64,000 nucleotides of DNA from Alphaproteobacteria bacterium (GTDB lineage: Bacteria > Pseudomonadota > Alphaproteobacteria > Micavibrionales > Micavibrionaceae): NCBI GenBank assembly GCA_030424975.1, contig JAUHVY010000002.1, positions 988,326 through 1,052,325 of the forward strand, read 5' to 3'. The notes under the pieces are model-generated. The model searched no databases, was not told the origin of the DNA, and saw nothing but the letters and a program-made list of their open reading frames with translations. Within the stretch, counting starts at the first letter, position 1, and each line of letters starts with the position of its first letter. A program made the position numbers and the translations under genes. This document shows, one piece after another, positions 53,038-60,522 of the stretch.

Positions 53038-53430
53038 ATGCGTCATCATGTTTTAATGATGCAATCGAATGAAAAAAAGAGCGATACTGATTACGAAATG
53101 ATCCAAGAGTATATTGGCATTTGTAATCGTTCTATTTCCGAAAATTGCGAGAAATTTCCCTATAAACAAATATTTGGTGCTGTGAGAGAGCAGAAAAATG
53201 ATGTTTGTATCCAAATGGCGGTCGATGGGTTGGATGGGAGGTATGTTATACGTTTTTTATACGGGGCGCTTATCTGTGAGCGGCTATGTAATTGCGGCCA
53301 TTGTAATTTTGATGGGGTTTGGACAACGCATTACCAATATATTGCATATGTCATTGAAAATCCTGATATCTACGTGAAATTTCCGGCTTTGTTGGACTGG
53401 AGCTGGTTATATAGTGACAGGCAAGCGTAA
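53038..53430 (+). CDS. Hypothetical protein of about 130 residues
   Basis: The longest frame would start inside the tRNA-Glu CCA end, so the ATG at 53038 is taken (a second candidate is ATG 53056). The product has CNCGHC, giving three closely spaced cysteines plus a histidine, a possible metal site, and several Trp/Tyr-rich strings (DGVWTTHYQY, LLDWSWLY). No signal peptide or membrane helix is visible. I recognise no family. It ends 1 nt before the convergent regulator gene. Confidence 0.55.
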   Translation: MRHHVLMMQSNEKKSDTDYEMIQEYIGICNRSISENCEKFPYKQIFGAVREQKNDVCIQMAVDGLDGRYVIRFLYGALICERLCNCGHCNFDGVWTTHYQYIAYVIENPDIYVKFPALLDWSWLYSDRQA

Positions 53431-53431
53431 G

Positions 53432-54157
53432 CTATGTGCTGCATTTCAAATCGGTGCAGGGGAATTCGGACGAGCATGCAGCGCATGAAAATCGGGCAAG
53501 CTGGTCAAGGCTGTCCATTGTAATGGTTGCGCCTGTTACTTCTATGCCTGTTGCGGATTTAAGCTTGGATAATGCGCGCGAAAAGGTTTCGGGTTGCATG
53601 CCAAGTCTTGAGGCAACAAGCGTTTTATCATAGGGGAGGTGGATGGTGATCTTCCCTTCCTTGGGTTTTTGATCTGTAAGCCTCAATAAAAAGCACCCGA
53701 TACGTTGGGGGGCATTCTGTATGGCGCGATGTTCAATTTCTTGATCTTGGCGGCGTCTGTATCGCGCCATCGCATTCAGCATATTGAGGGCAAGGGTTTG
53801 GTTCTTTTCGATTTCTGTCTTAAGTTTGCGTAAAGGCAGGCTGTGGATTATGGCTGTTTCGACTACTTCTGCACTATAGGGGTAATTACCGTCTTCAAAA
53901 ATGGATGTCTCGCCGAAAATGTGGTTGGCAGGTAAAATATCAACAACGGCTTGCGTGCCATCTAGCGTTTCTCGATAAAGTTTTACCCATCCGCTTTCAA
54001 TCAGAAAGTAATTTTTTGCTTCATCACCACTCAGAAACAGAATAGTGCCTTTGGGGTAAGTATGTTCTCTTCCCTCTGCGCAAAGCCGACCGATCATGCT
54101 CTCTTCACATGCGTTAAAGATATTGTGCTGAGATAGTTTTTTTATAACTTTATCCAT
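53432..54157 (-). CDS. Crp/Fnr-family regulator with a C-terminal cysteine cluster
   Basis: 241 residues. An N-terminal cyclic-nucleotide-binding-like barrel (FLSGDEAKNYFLIESGWVKL, FGETSIFEDGNYPYSA) and a dimerisation helix precede a Crp-type HTH (TLVASRLGMQPETFSRALSK). The recognition helix has E-T-F-S-R, the E..SR motif that lets FNR read TTGAT/TTGAC half-sites. It lacks the N-terminal FNR iron-sulfur cysteine pattern but ends with CAACSSEFPCTDLKC, a C-x2-C-x5-C-x4-C cluster not usual in the family. A redox or metal-sensing role for this tail is inference. A matching box lies before hemN at 58190. Confidence 0.86.
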   Translation of the reverse strand: MDKVIKKLSQHNIFNACEESMIGRLCAEGREHTYPKGTILFLSGDEAKNYFLIESGWVKLYRETLDGTQAVVDILPANHIFGETSIFEDGNYPYSAEVVETAIIHSLPLRKLKTEIEKNQTLALNMLNAMARYRRRQDQEIEHRAIQNAPQRIGCFLLRLTDQKPKEGKITIHLPYDKTLVASRLGMQPETFSRALSKLKSATGIEVTGATITMDSLDQLARFSCAACSSEFPCTDLKCST

Positions 54158-54294
54158 GAATCGATCTTGTTTTTTTCTTCGCAGGCGCGCATTTCTAACA
54201 TTTTTCTATAGTAAAACTTAGCGCGTAAAAAATGTTTTTACAATGCTGTCTATAGGTTATTTGACAAGTTATGTGAATGCATTTTTTCAAAAGA

Positions 54295-55506
54295 CTATGT
54301 TTCTTCGCTCTGTGAAATTTTTACACTCATTATTGTCATGGCAGCAATATGAAAGAGTGTGCCAAGCCACCAGCCTTGCCAAAGACCATAAGCAACCGCG
54401 CAGGACAGTAAAGCCAAAATGAAAACCGGTAAAATCGTTTTTTGCTGTTCGTGTGAATAGTTTTGTTCAATCCGCGATAGCAGTATGTACATTAACCCTG
54501 ATGCGATGGAGGTGCCGAGCAGTCCGAATTCTATCCATATTTGTAATGAAAAGTTATGCGGATACAGAATTGTGTTCTGTTGAGCGTAAATCATGCGCGA
54601 GTCAAAATCTGTAACCGCACGCGTAACCTCTATGCCATATCCTATCCAAGGGCTGCTATATATATAGCGCGAAATAAAATCCCAGATCTCCAGGCGGTGT
54701 CCGGCATATGCTTCTCTTAAGAATGCATAATGTTCTACATTGCCGATGGCCATGTCGTAAATTGGGGGCACAAAGAAGGGGGCGCTTATCATTAAGGCTA
54801 GGATGGAATATTTTGTAATTTTCCAAGACACATGGCATTTATAAGGAAATAAGAACAATGTCATTACGCCAAGGATGAGTGACGCCTGGGCTGATTGGCT
54901 GGATGTTAAAGCAAGTGCAGCACAAAGCGGCACGAGCGGCAGCAGGATTTTTATACTAAAGCGGCCGTTCTCTCTGTAAAAAGGTAATAGTGCGAAAAGG
55001 TATAAGCATAAAGCCACCGCACCACGATTCATTTCATCCGGATCTGCGGGGATAGACAGATCGGCGCCGCGGGTCAGATTGAAAATTATGCCACCGCTCA
55101 TGATTTCAAAAAGCAACAAAAAGCAAGCAGCGGCAAAACCGTATTGAATATGTTTTTTATACGCTGCAATATTTTCTGCGGGTAAGGCGCTCACGACACT
55201 CAAGAGTAATATTTGCGGAGGAAGCAAAAGAAACAGCTTTTTGACTTGTTTTAGTGATGTGTCGAAATGCGCTGCCCACAAAAGGCTGGCGGAAGCGACC
55301 ACAAGAATGATGCCGCATAAAATTGCCGTGTCGCGCGAAACCGTTAGGGCTGCACCGTTTCTTTTGGAGTAAAGAACATAAAACAACAGTCCGATAATGC
55401 CTGGCACGAATGACAAGCTTTTGGGAATATCGACAACTAAAATCATCGTCAGGAGATTCGCAAGGATAAAGCTAAGCATAAGCTTGGATGTCATTTTTTC
55501 AGCCAT
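54295..55506 (-). CDS. O-antigen ligase/polymerase-like membrane protein
   Basis: 403 residues with about ten to twelve membrane helices. The Wzy_C/WaaL signature is visible as LEIWDFISRYIYSSPWIGYG followed, after a periplasmic loop, by YPHNFSLQIWIEFGLLG, with the conserved histidine. Such enzymes join O-antigen or other glycans to an acceptor in the periplasm. No full glycan operon surrounds it; one glycosyltransferase lies 1.5 kb away on the same strand. The exact polymer is unknown. Confidence 0.82.
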   Translation of the reverse strand: MAEKMTSKLMLSFILANLLTMILVVDIPKSLSFVPGIIGLLFYVLYSKRNGAALTVSRDTAILCGIILVVASASLLWAAHFDTSLKQVKKLFLLLPPQILLLSVVSALPAENIAAYKKHIQYGFAAACFLLLFEIMSGGIIFNLTRGADLSIPADPDEMNRGAVALCLYLFALLPFYRENGRFSIKILLPLVPLCAALALTSSQSAQASLILGVMTLFLFPYKCHVSWKITKYSILALMISAPFFVPPIYDMAIGNVEHYAFLREAYAGHRLEIWDFISRYIYSSPWIGYGIEVTRAVTDFDSRMIYAQQNTILYPHNFSLQIWIEFGLLGTSIASGLMYILLSRIEQNYSHEQQKTILPVFILALLSCAVAYGLWQGWWLGTLFHIAAMTIMSVKISQSEET

Positions 55507-55672
55507 GAAAGATCGACTTTTTATATTTGAGTTTATTTACAATAGCTTTTTTAAAGCTCTTTACGCTGCGGCTCAACAATGCATTGAAATAAAAATAGAT
55601 CTATCAGGAACTATTTTACTCGCGCCGCGTTGGGATTATGAAACAAGATGAATACCTAAGAGGATGAAAAAT

Positions 55673-56059
55673 ATGAAAAAATCAGTTCGTTTATTGATGT
55701 GCGGTATGGCTATGGCCGGCACATTTACATCACAAATTGCGTGGGCCGGCTATGTTCCGAGCGAAAACGCTATTCAGTCAGAAAAAACAGCAACGCAGCG
55801 CGCAGAGATCAACGCAATGCTTGATCGTTCAGACGTGCAGGCAGCGCTGCAAGATAAGGGCGTGAGCGCAGATGAAGCCAAAGAGCGTGTTGCAATGTTA
55901 TCTGATAGCCAGATCGAGCAATTGAAAACGCAGCTTGACACAATCCCTGCGGGTGAGGGCGCAATCGGCGCAATTATCGGCGCGGCCTTGATTGTTTTCT
56001 TGGTTCTGCTATTTACTGACATTATCGGCGAAACGGATGTTTACGATTTTGATCACTAA
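55673..56059 (+). CDS. PA2779-family small membrane-tailed protein
   Basis: About 128 residues. The ATG at 55673 is preferred over one 9 nt upstream, because AAGAGG (55658-55663) then sits at a normal distance. A Sec signal (ending AWA) leads into a helical region (QRAEINAMLDRSDVQAALQDKG, shortened: DRSDVQAALQDKGVSADEA) and a C-terminal hydrophobic helix (IGAIIGAALIVFLVLLFTDII), as in the PA2779 family. The family is paired with PA2778-type cysteine peptidases, and the next gene is exactly that. Function unknown. Confidence 0.82.
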   Translation: MKKSVRLLMCGMAMAGTFTSQIAWAGYVPSENAIQSEKTATQRAEINAMLDRSDVQAALQDKGVSADEAKERVAMLSDSQIEQLKTQLDTIPAGEGAIGAIIGAALIVFLVLLFTDIIGETDVYDFDH

Positions 56060-56071
56060 GAAGAATTTTAT

Positions 56072-57055
56072 ATGAGCGATACAAACCCAAATACACTCAT
56101 AAAACAGCTGAGAGGCATGCGTGCATGCCTCTCTTTTGCTGTGTTGTTTTTAACATGTGCCTGTACGCATTATGAGGTGCCCGATAAACAGCATTTCATC
56201 AATCAGGGCTTGCCCGCATCGCACGTGATTGATGATGTGCCGGTAATTGCACAAAAGCATAGCTATTGCGGCCCGGCTGCGCTCGCGAGTGTGTTGCAAT
56301 TTAACGGCGATACAACCACGCAAGACCAAGCCGCAGAAATGGTCTTTACACCCGGGCGAACAGGAACGTTCCAACATGATATCGTAAGCGCCATACAGCG
56401 CCGTGGGTTTATGGCGTTGCCTGTGAATAATACCGATGATTTGATTGCCAATATTTCCGATGATCGCCCCGTGATTATCTTTCAGAATTTGGCGATGCAA
56501 TGGTATCCGATGTGGCATTACAGCGTTGTGAGCGGTTATGACTTGAATGCACAAACATTGCATGTTCACACGGGCAAAGATACCGCACGCACTGTGCCGA
56601 TACGTACGATCGGTAAAACGTGGGACAGAGCAGGGTATTGGGGGTATGTCGCGGCGCCGCCCAACGATCCGCCTGCTTATGCGAAGGTTGAGGATATCCT
56701 GCAAGCCGGTGTGCGGTTTGAACGCGCAGGCGATGTGAAAAATGCGCAAACCACCTATATGGGGGTTTTGAAGAACGAGCCAAATAATCCGGATGCTTTA
56801 TTTGCGATGGGGAATGTTGCAATGGCAAAAAAGGATTATAAATACGCGGTTTTGTATTATCGCGGTGCGTTATCGAGTGCGCCTGACCATTTGTATGCGG
56901 CAAATAATTTGGCTTATGCATATAGTAGAAAAGGTGAGAAGGCGAGCGCATGTAAGCTCTTGATGGGGTATTCAAAACGAAACGATTTGAAACAAAAAGC
57001 GGGTTACAATGAGATCGCCGACAGCTATCATGAGCTTTGTCGTCGCAAAAGCTAA
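56072..57055 (+). CDS. PA2778-family C39-like cysteine peptidase lipoprotein with TPR repeats
   Basis: 327 residues. A lipoprotein signal (LTCAC, lipid on the Cys near residue 30) suggests a periplasmic lipoprotein. The peptidase-like core has catalytic Cys in SYCGPAALASVL, His in WHYSVVSGYD and an Asn/Asp-type third site; C39-like. The C-terminal half carries two or three TPRs (AGDVKNAQTTYMGVLKNEP, PDALFAMGNVAMAKKDYK). Start ATG 56072; ATG 56117 would keep the signal but its ribosome site is too close. The PA2779 gene lies 12 nt upstream. Substrate unknown. Confidence 0.83.
   Translation: MSDTNPNTLIKQLRGMRACLSFAVLFLTCACTHYEVPDKQHFINQGLPASHVIDDVPVIAQKHSYCGPAALASVLQFNGDTTTQDQAAEMVFTPGRTGTFQHDIVSAIQRRGFMALPVNNTDDLIANISDDRPVIIFQNLAMQWYPMWHYSVVSGYDLNAQTLHVHTGKDTARTVPIRTIGKTWDRAGYWGYVAAPPNDPPAYAKVEDILQAGVRFERAGDVKNAQTTYMGVLKNEPNNPDALFAMGNVAMAKKDYKYAVLYYRGALSSAPDHLYAANNLAYAYSRKGEKASACKLLMGYSKRNDLKQKAGYNEIADSYHELCRRKS
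56110..56137 (+). other. Terminator-like hairpin inside the start of the peptidase gene
   Basis: GAGAGGCATGC (56110-56120) and GCATGCCTCTC (56123-56133) form a perfect 11-bp inverted repeat followed by TTTT. It spans codons 13-22 of the reading frame and could attenuate transcription between the small-protein gene and the peptidase gene, or stabilise the upstream transcript. Confidence 0.6.
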
Positions 57056-58080
57056 CGCGATAAGAGCTCTTGGTATAACGCCATAACGTTTTTCTTAAAC
57101 ACCTCACGCGTGAAGTTTTCGTTATAGGCTTTCAGGCCGTTATCGGTCATTTTTTTCTGTAGCTCTTTGTCGGCAATTGCACGGTTAATGGCATTGGCCA
57201 AACCGTCAACATCATCGATCTCAACGATTAATCCGTTTTCTTCGTTCTTAACATAGGCTTTGGGCCCTGCGGCTTTTGCGGTGACGAGTGGCTTTTGTGT
57301 TGCCCATGCCTCAATCACGACGGCGCCGAACGGCTCATAGCGTGACGGGAACACACAGACATCACATGTGGCCAGTAATGCCTCGCGATCATTACGCCAG
57401 CCAAGGTATCGTACGCGATCTTCCAGACCCAGCTCTTTCATTTGCGCTTTTAATTCATCTTCCAGTGGCCCTGACCCCGCGATCCATAAATAGGCATCGT
57501 GCACTTGCAACATGGCCTTTTGTAAAACATCCAGTCCCTTTTTAACGTGTAAGCGCGACAAAGAGAGCAGCAGCGGCGCATCATCGGGCGTATCAAATTC
57601 TGCACGATCAATCGGGCTGCCTTTTTCAAATTCCGCATAGATATGCAGCAAGAATGCATTTTCCTTCGATACGCCGTTCTTTACGATATGGTCGACAATG
57701 TCTTGTGTTACTGCGGCATGATAGGGGCAGTGTTTAAAACGCTCAGGCTTGTAATAGCCGCCATACCATCCCAAATTGACATGATCACCGGGCACGGAGA
57801 ATGACCCCGCACGTCCCATCCAATGATGAACAATGTCGGGTTTGAAGTCTGCGATTTCTTTTTTGATAATACGTTTGGTCGTAAAAGGCGTTATGCGTGA
57901 AAAGCTTGCCTCACGCAATGGAATATTAAGGCCCTTTATCACATTGATTTTATGATCATTATTTGCGCGGGTGATGACACGTTGTTCGCAATCTGTTTCG
58001 GCGAGCGCTTGCACGGCATCAACAAAAAAAGTTTCCGCTCCGCCAACATCGGCTCCGGCCATAATGTGTAATATTTTCAT
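57052..58080 (-). CDS. Glycosyltransferase, GT4 family
   Basis: 342 residues from the ATG at 58080, which has AAAGAG upstream; a longer frame from 58113 has no ribosome site. Two Rossmann halves: the N-terminal opens MKILHIMAGADVGGAETFF; the C-terminal contains LSRLHVKKGLDVL and PSRYEPFGAVVIEAW, with the E-x7-E retaining motif of GT4. It transfers a sugar from a nucleotide donor, presumably onto a cell-surface glycan. It converges on the peptidase gene with a 4-nt overlap. Confidence 0.87.
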   Translation of the reverse strand: MKILHIMAGADVGGAETFFVDAVQALAETDCEQRVITRANNDHKINVIKGLNIPLREASFSRITPFTTKRIIKKEIADFKPDIVHHWMGRAGSFSVPGDHVNLGWYGGYYKPERFKHCPYHAAVTQDIVDHIVKNGVSKENAFLLHIYAEFEKGSPIDRAEFDTPDDAPLLLSLSRLHVKKGLDVLQKAMLQVHDAYLWIAGSGPLEDELKAQMKELGLEDRVRYLGWRNDREALLATCDVCVFPSRYEPFGAVVIEAWATQKPLVTAKAAGPKAYVKNEENGLIVEIDDVDGLANAINRAIADKELQKKMTDNGLKAYNENFTREVFKKNVMALYQELLSR

Positions 58081-58189
58081 TTTGTGCTCTTTTTCTAATT
58101 CACGTGCACTCATGTTTTACAATGCGCGCGTAGAAGAATAAAGAGCGGATGGATATTTTATATCATTCCTCCCGAAACTTCGGACGTTG

Positions 58190-58203
58190 TTGACTTTGGT
58201 CAA
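58190..58203. promoter_or_regulatory. FNR-type operator upstream of hemN
   Basis: TTGACTTTGGTCAA is a perfect TTGAC-N4-GTCAA palindrome, the FNR/ANR/DNR recognition form (consensus TTGAT-N4-ATCAA). Counting -41.5 from its centre puts a transcription start near 58238, with a weak CAAAAT -10 at 58225-58230. This makes either a leaderless or an unusual start likely. Confidence 0.7.
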
Positions 58204-58236
58204 TGCATGGTTGGATATGGCGTGCAAAATAGAGAC

Positions 58237-59601
58237 ATGAATTGTTTTCGTGACCAAATTTTGAGCTTTGATTCTCGTGTGCCGCGTTACACGAGTTATC
58301 CGACCGCGCCGCAGTTTCAGGTCGCTGATACGTACGCATATGAAAAATGTTTGCGCGCGATTGGGGCAGATAATGATATTTCGCTTTATATTCATGTGCC
58401 GTTCTGTTCGAAAATGTGCTGGTATTGCGGCTGTAATACTAAAATTACGCAGCGTTACGCACCTGTCGAAGATTACGCGCATATCTTGCTGCGTGAAATT
58501 GATATGGTTGCCGAGCAATTACAACATAATCCGAGGATTTCAAGCATACATTTTGGCGGCGGTTCACCGGGGTTGTTGCGGGCGTGTGATTTTGAAATGA
58601 TTATTAATAAGTTGCGGGCGCGTTTGAACGTCGTGCCTGACGTTGAGATCGCCATAGAGCTTGACCCGCGTGGCGTCACAGAGGGGCGCGTTGCCACCTA
58701 TGCGAAATGCGGCGTTAACCGCGTTAGCTTGGGCGTGCAAGATTTCGATGAAACGGTTTTAAAAGCCATCAACAGGCAGCAGCCCTTTGCCCTAAGCTAT
58801 GATGCGGTAGCGTTACTGCGTCAATATGGCATTGATCAGATCAATGTTGATGTTATGTATGGTTTGCCACACCAAAATCTGGAAACACAAAGCAAAACCT
58901 TTGAAAAGCTCGTGCTGTTAAAGCCGAGCCGTATTTCATTTTTTGGCTATGCACATGTGCCGTGGATGAAAAAGCATATGCGTTTAATTGATGAAAACAC
59001 ATTACCGCAGAAGGATTTGCGCTTTGACCTGTTTGAAGCAGGGCAGGCATTTTTAATTGAAAACGGTTATGTTCCGATCGGTATAGATCATTTTGCTTTG
59101 CCTGATGATGCTTTGGTAAAGGCAATGGAAAATAAGACATTAAAACGTAACTTTCAGGGCTATGTTGATGACCCCGCCGATATGATTATCGGTTTAGGCG
59201 CATCATCTATCGGTAAGACAGATACGCATTATTTCCAGAACGCCGTTGATATGCCATCATATAAGCAAGCGATTCTAGGCGGGCGGCTCGCCACGGCAAA
59301 AAGCTGCGCGATCCAGCAGGATGATATGATCCGCGCCAAAGTGATTGAGCAGCTTATGTGTTATTTCACCGTTGATGTGCAGGTGGTGTGCGATGGGTTC
59401 GGCACGGATGCGTCAATGTTCGATCAGGAGCTTGAGCGCCTCAAAAGCTATGAGCGTTTAGGGTTTATAGAGATAACGGGTGCGCAGATTACAATTGATG
59501 AAAAGGCGAAATTAATCGCCCGTATGATCTGCAGTGTGTTTGATGCTTATATCAAAAAGGGTACGGATGCCGACGCCCCAAGGCACGCCAAGGCAATTTA
59601 A
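58237..59601 (+). CDS. hemN: Oxygen-independent coproporphyrinogen III oxidase
   Basis: 454 residues from the ATG at 58237; an earlier in-frame ATG at 58207 adds ten residues that HemN homologues lack. A radical-SAM enzyme that converts coproporphyrinogen III to protoporphyrinogen IX without oxygen. The iron-sulfur motif is CSKMCWYCGC (C-x3-C-x2-C), preceded by YIHVPF; VPRYTSYPTAPQF and FGGGSPG are HemN-specific. Its control by the FNR-type box immediately upstream fits use under low oxygen, alongside the bd oxidase in this window. Confidence 0.9.
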   Translation: MNCFRDQILSFDSRVPRYTSYPTAPQFQVADTYAYEKCLRAIGADNDISLYIHVPFCSKMCWYCGCNTKITQRYAPVEDYAHILLREIDMVAEQLQHNPRISSIHFGGGSPGLLRACDFEMIINKLRARLNVVPDVEIAIELDPRGVTEGRVATYAKCGVNRVSLGVQDFDETVLKAINRQQPFALSYDAVALLRQYGIDQINVDVMYGLPHQNLETQSKTFEKLVLLKPSRISFFGYAHVPWMKKHMRLIDENTLPQKDLRFDLFEAGQAFLIENGYVPIGIDHFALPDDALVKAMENKTLKRNFQGYVDDPADMIIGLGASSIGKTDTHYFQNAVDMPSYKQAILGGRLATAKSCAIQQDDMIRAKVIEQLMCYFTVDVQVVCDGFGTDASMFDQELERLKSYERLGFIEITGAQITIDEKAKLIARMICSVFDAYIKKGTDADAPRHAKAI

Positions 59602-59602
59602 T

Positions 59603-60310
59603 CTAGAAAAAGTGACGTGCAACACGTTGCAGGAATTTAATCAATCGCGGCGCCTTGCTATAGAGTTTTGCACGCTTGGTGAAGCGATATCCCATGCCTT
59701 CTTCGAGGGAGTATTTACACGGATTGCATATACCACAGGCGCGGCGGTTTATCGGGCTGTGACAGAACCATGTTTTGTTCAAAATATCCACCTCGCCGTT
59801 TTGCTCGGCTTCTTCGCGCATTTTGATTTTTGTGTATTCCAAAATCGGGTATGAGAGCTTGCCGAAGATCAGATGAATGTCTTTGTTGTCGGTGTTCTCT
59901 TCGTGCAATTTCTTGATAAAAAATTCTGCTTTGTCGTCTTCATGGATACACAGCTCCAAGCCGTCTACTTCTGCGGCAAGTGCGCTGAGATATGAATATT
60001 GAGAGCCGATATAGCTCTGTGCAGCTAATCGTTCATAGGCATCAACATATTCTGTTTTTGGGTATACGGATGACAGGTCGACATATTTCACGGGGTGAAT
60101 TGTGCATTCCGGATATTTCGCGGTTAGCATGCCGCGAATTTCGACCATTGTGGCGATTTCATTATTCGTGGATTCGCGGTTTGTATTAATCACGTAGTAG
60201 GGCTGAATGGTGCGTCCCGCACGGGCCAGTTGTATAACGCGAAATGTTGAATCCCAGCCACCTGTCCACAATACATTGGCAGGCTTATTGTCTGTAGTTT
60301 TATCTGTCAT
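59603..60310 (-). CDS. PP-loop (QueC-like) ATPase-family protein
   Basis: 235 residues; the ATG at 60310 is taken because the longer frame begins inside tRNA-Trp. The PP-loop WTGGWDSTF near residue 15 corresponds to SGGxDS of the QueC/ExsB family. Near the C-terminus, CHSPINRRACGICNPC gives a C-x9-C-x2-C-x2-C zinc cluster comparable to QueC. A true QueC would make preQ0 for queuosine, but the PP-loop is divergent (WTGG rather than LSGG) and no queD/E/F genes are near, so a related reaction is equally possible. It converges on hemN with 1 nt between the stops. Confidence 0.72.
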   Translation of the reverse strand: MTDKTTDNKPANVLWTGGWDSTFRVIQLARAGRTIQPYYVINTNRESTNNEIATMVEIRGMLTAKYPECTIHPVKYVDLSSVYPKTEYVDAYERLAAQSYIGSQYSYLSALAAEVDGLELCIHEDDKAEFFIKKLHEENTDNKDIHLIFGKLSYPILEYTKIKMREEAEQNGEVDILNKTWFCHSPINRRACGICNPCKYSLEEGMGYRFTKRAKLYSKAPRLIKFLQRVARHFF

Positions 60311-60349
60311 GAAAATTGTATTTAAAAAAATGTAATAAAAAAATTTTAA

Positions 60350-60425
60350 TGGCAGGGGCACCAGGACTCGAACCCGGGACCTACGGATTTGGAATCCGTT
60401 GCTCTACCAACTGAGCTATACCCCT
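60350..60425 (-). tRNA. tRNA-Trp (anticodon CCA)
   Basis: 76 nt on the minus strand, including encoded CCA. Acceptor AGGGGTA pairs with TGCCCCT (one G-T); anticodon stem ACGGA/TCCGT around TTCCAAA gives anticodon CCA, tryptophan. D and T arms are standard. Confidence 0.95.
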
Positions 60426-60522
60426 ATAAAAATAATAAAAATCACCATTCGGCGAAGTGTCATGTTTTTACACTAATGCTGTGGGATTTGTAAAGTGTAG
60501 AATGAAGGCGGTATGTCTAAAA

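Noticed and set aside
60311..60361. Upstream extension of the QueC-like gene
   Set aside because: It starts within tRNA-Trp, so ATG 60310 is used.
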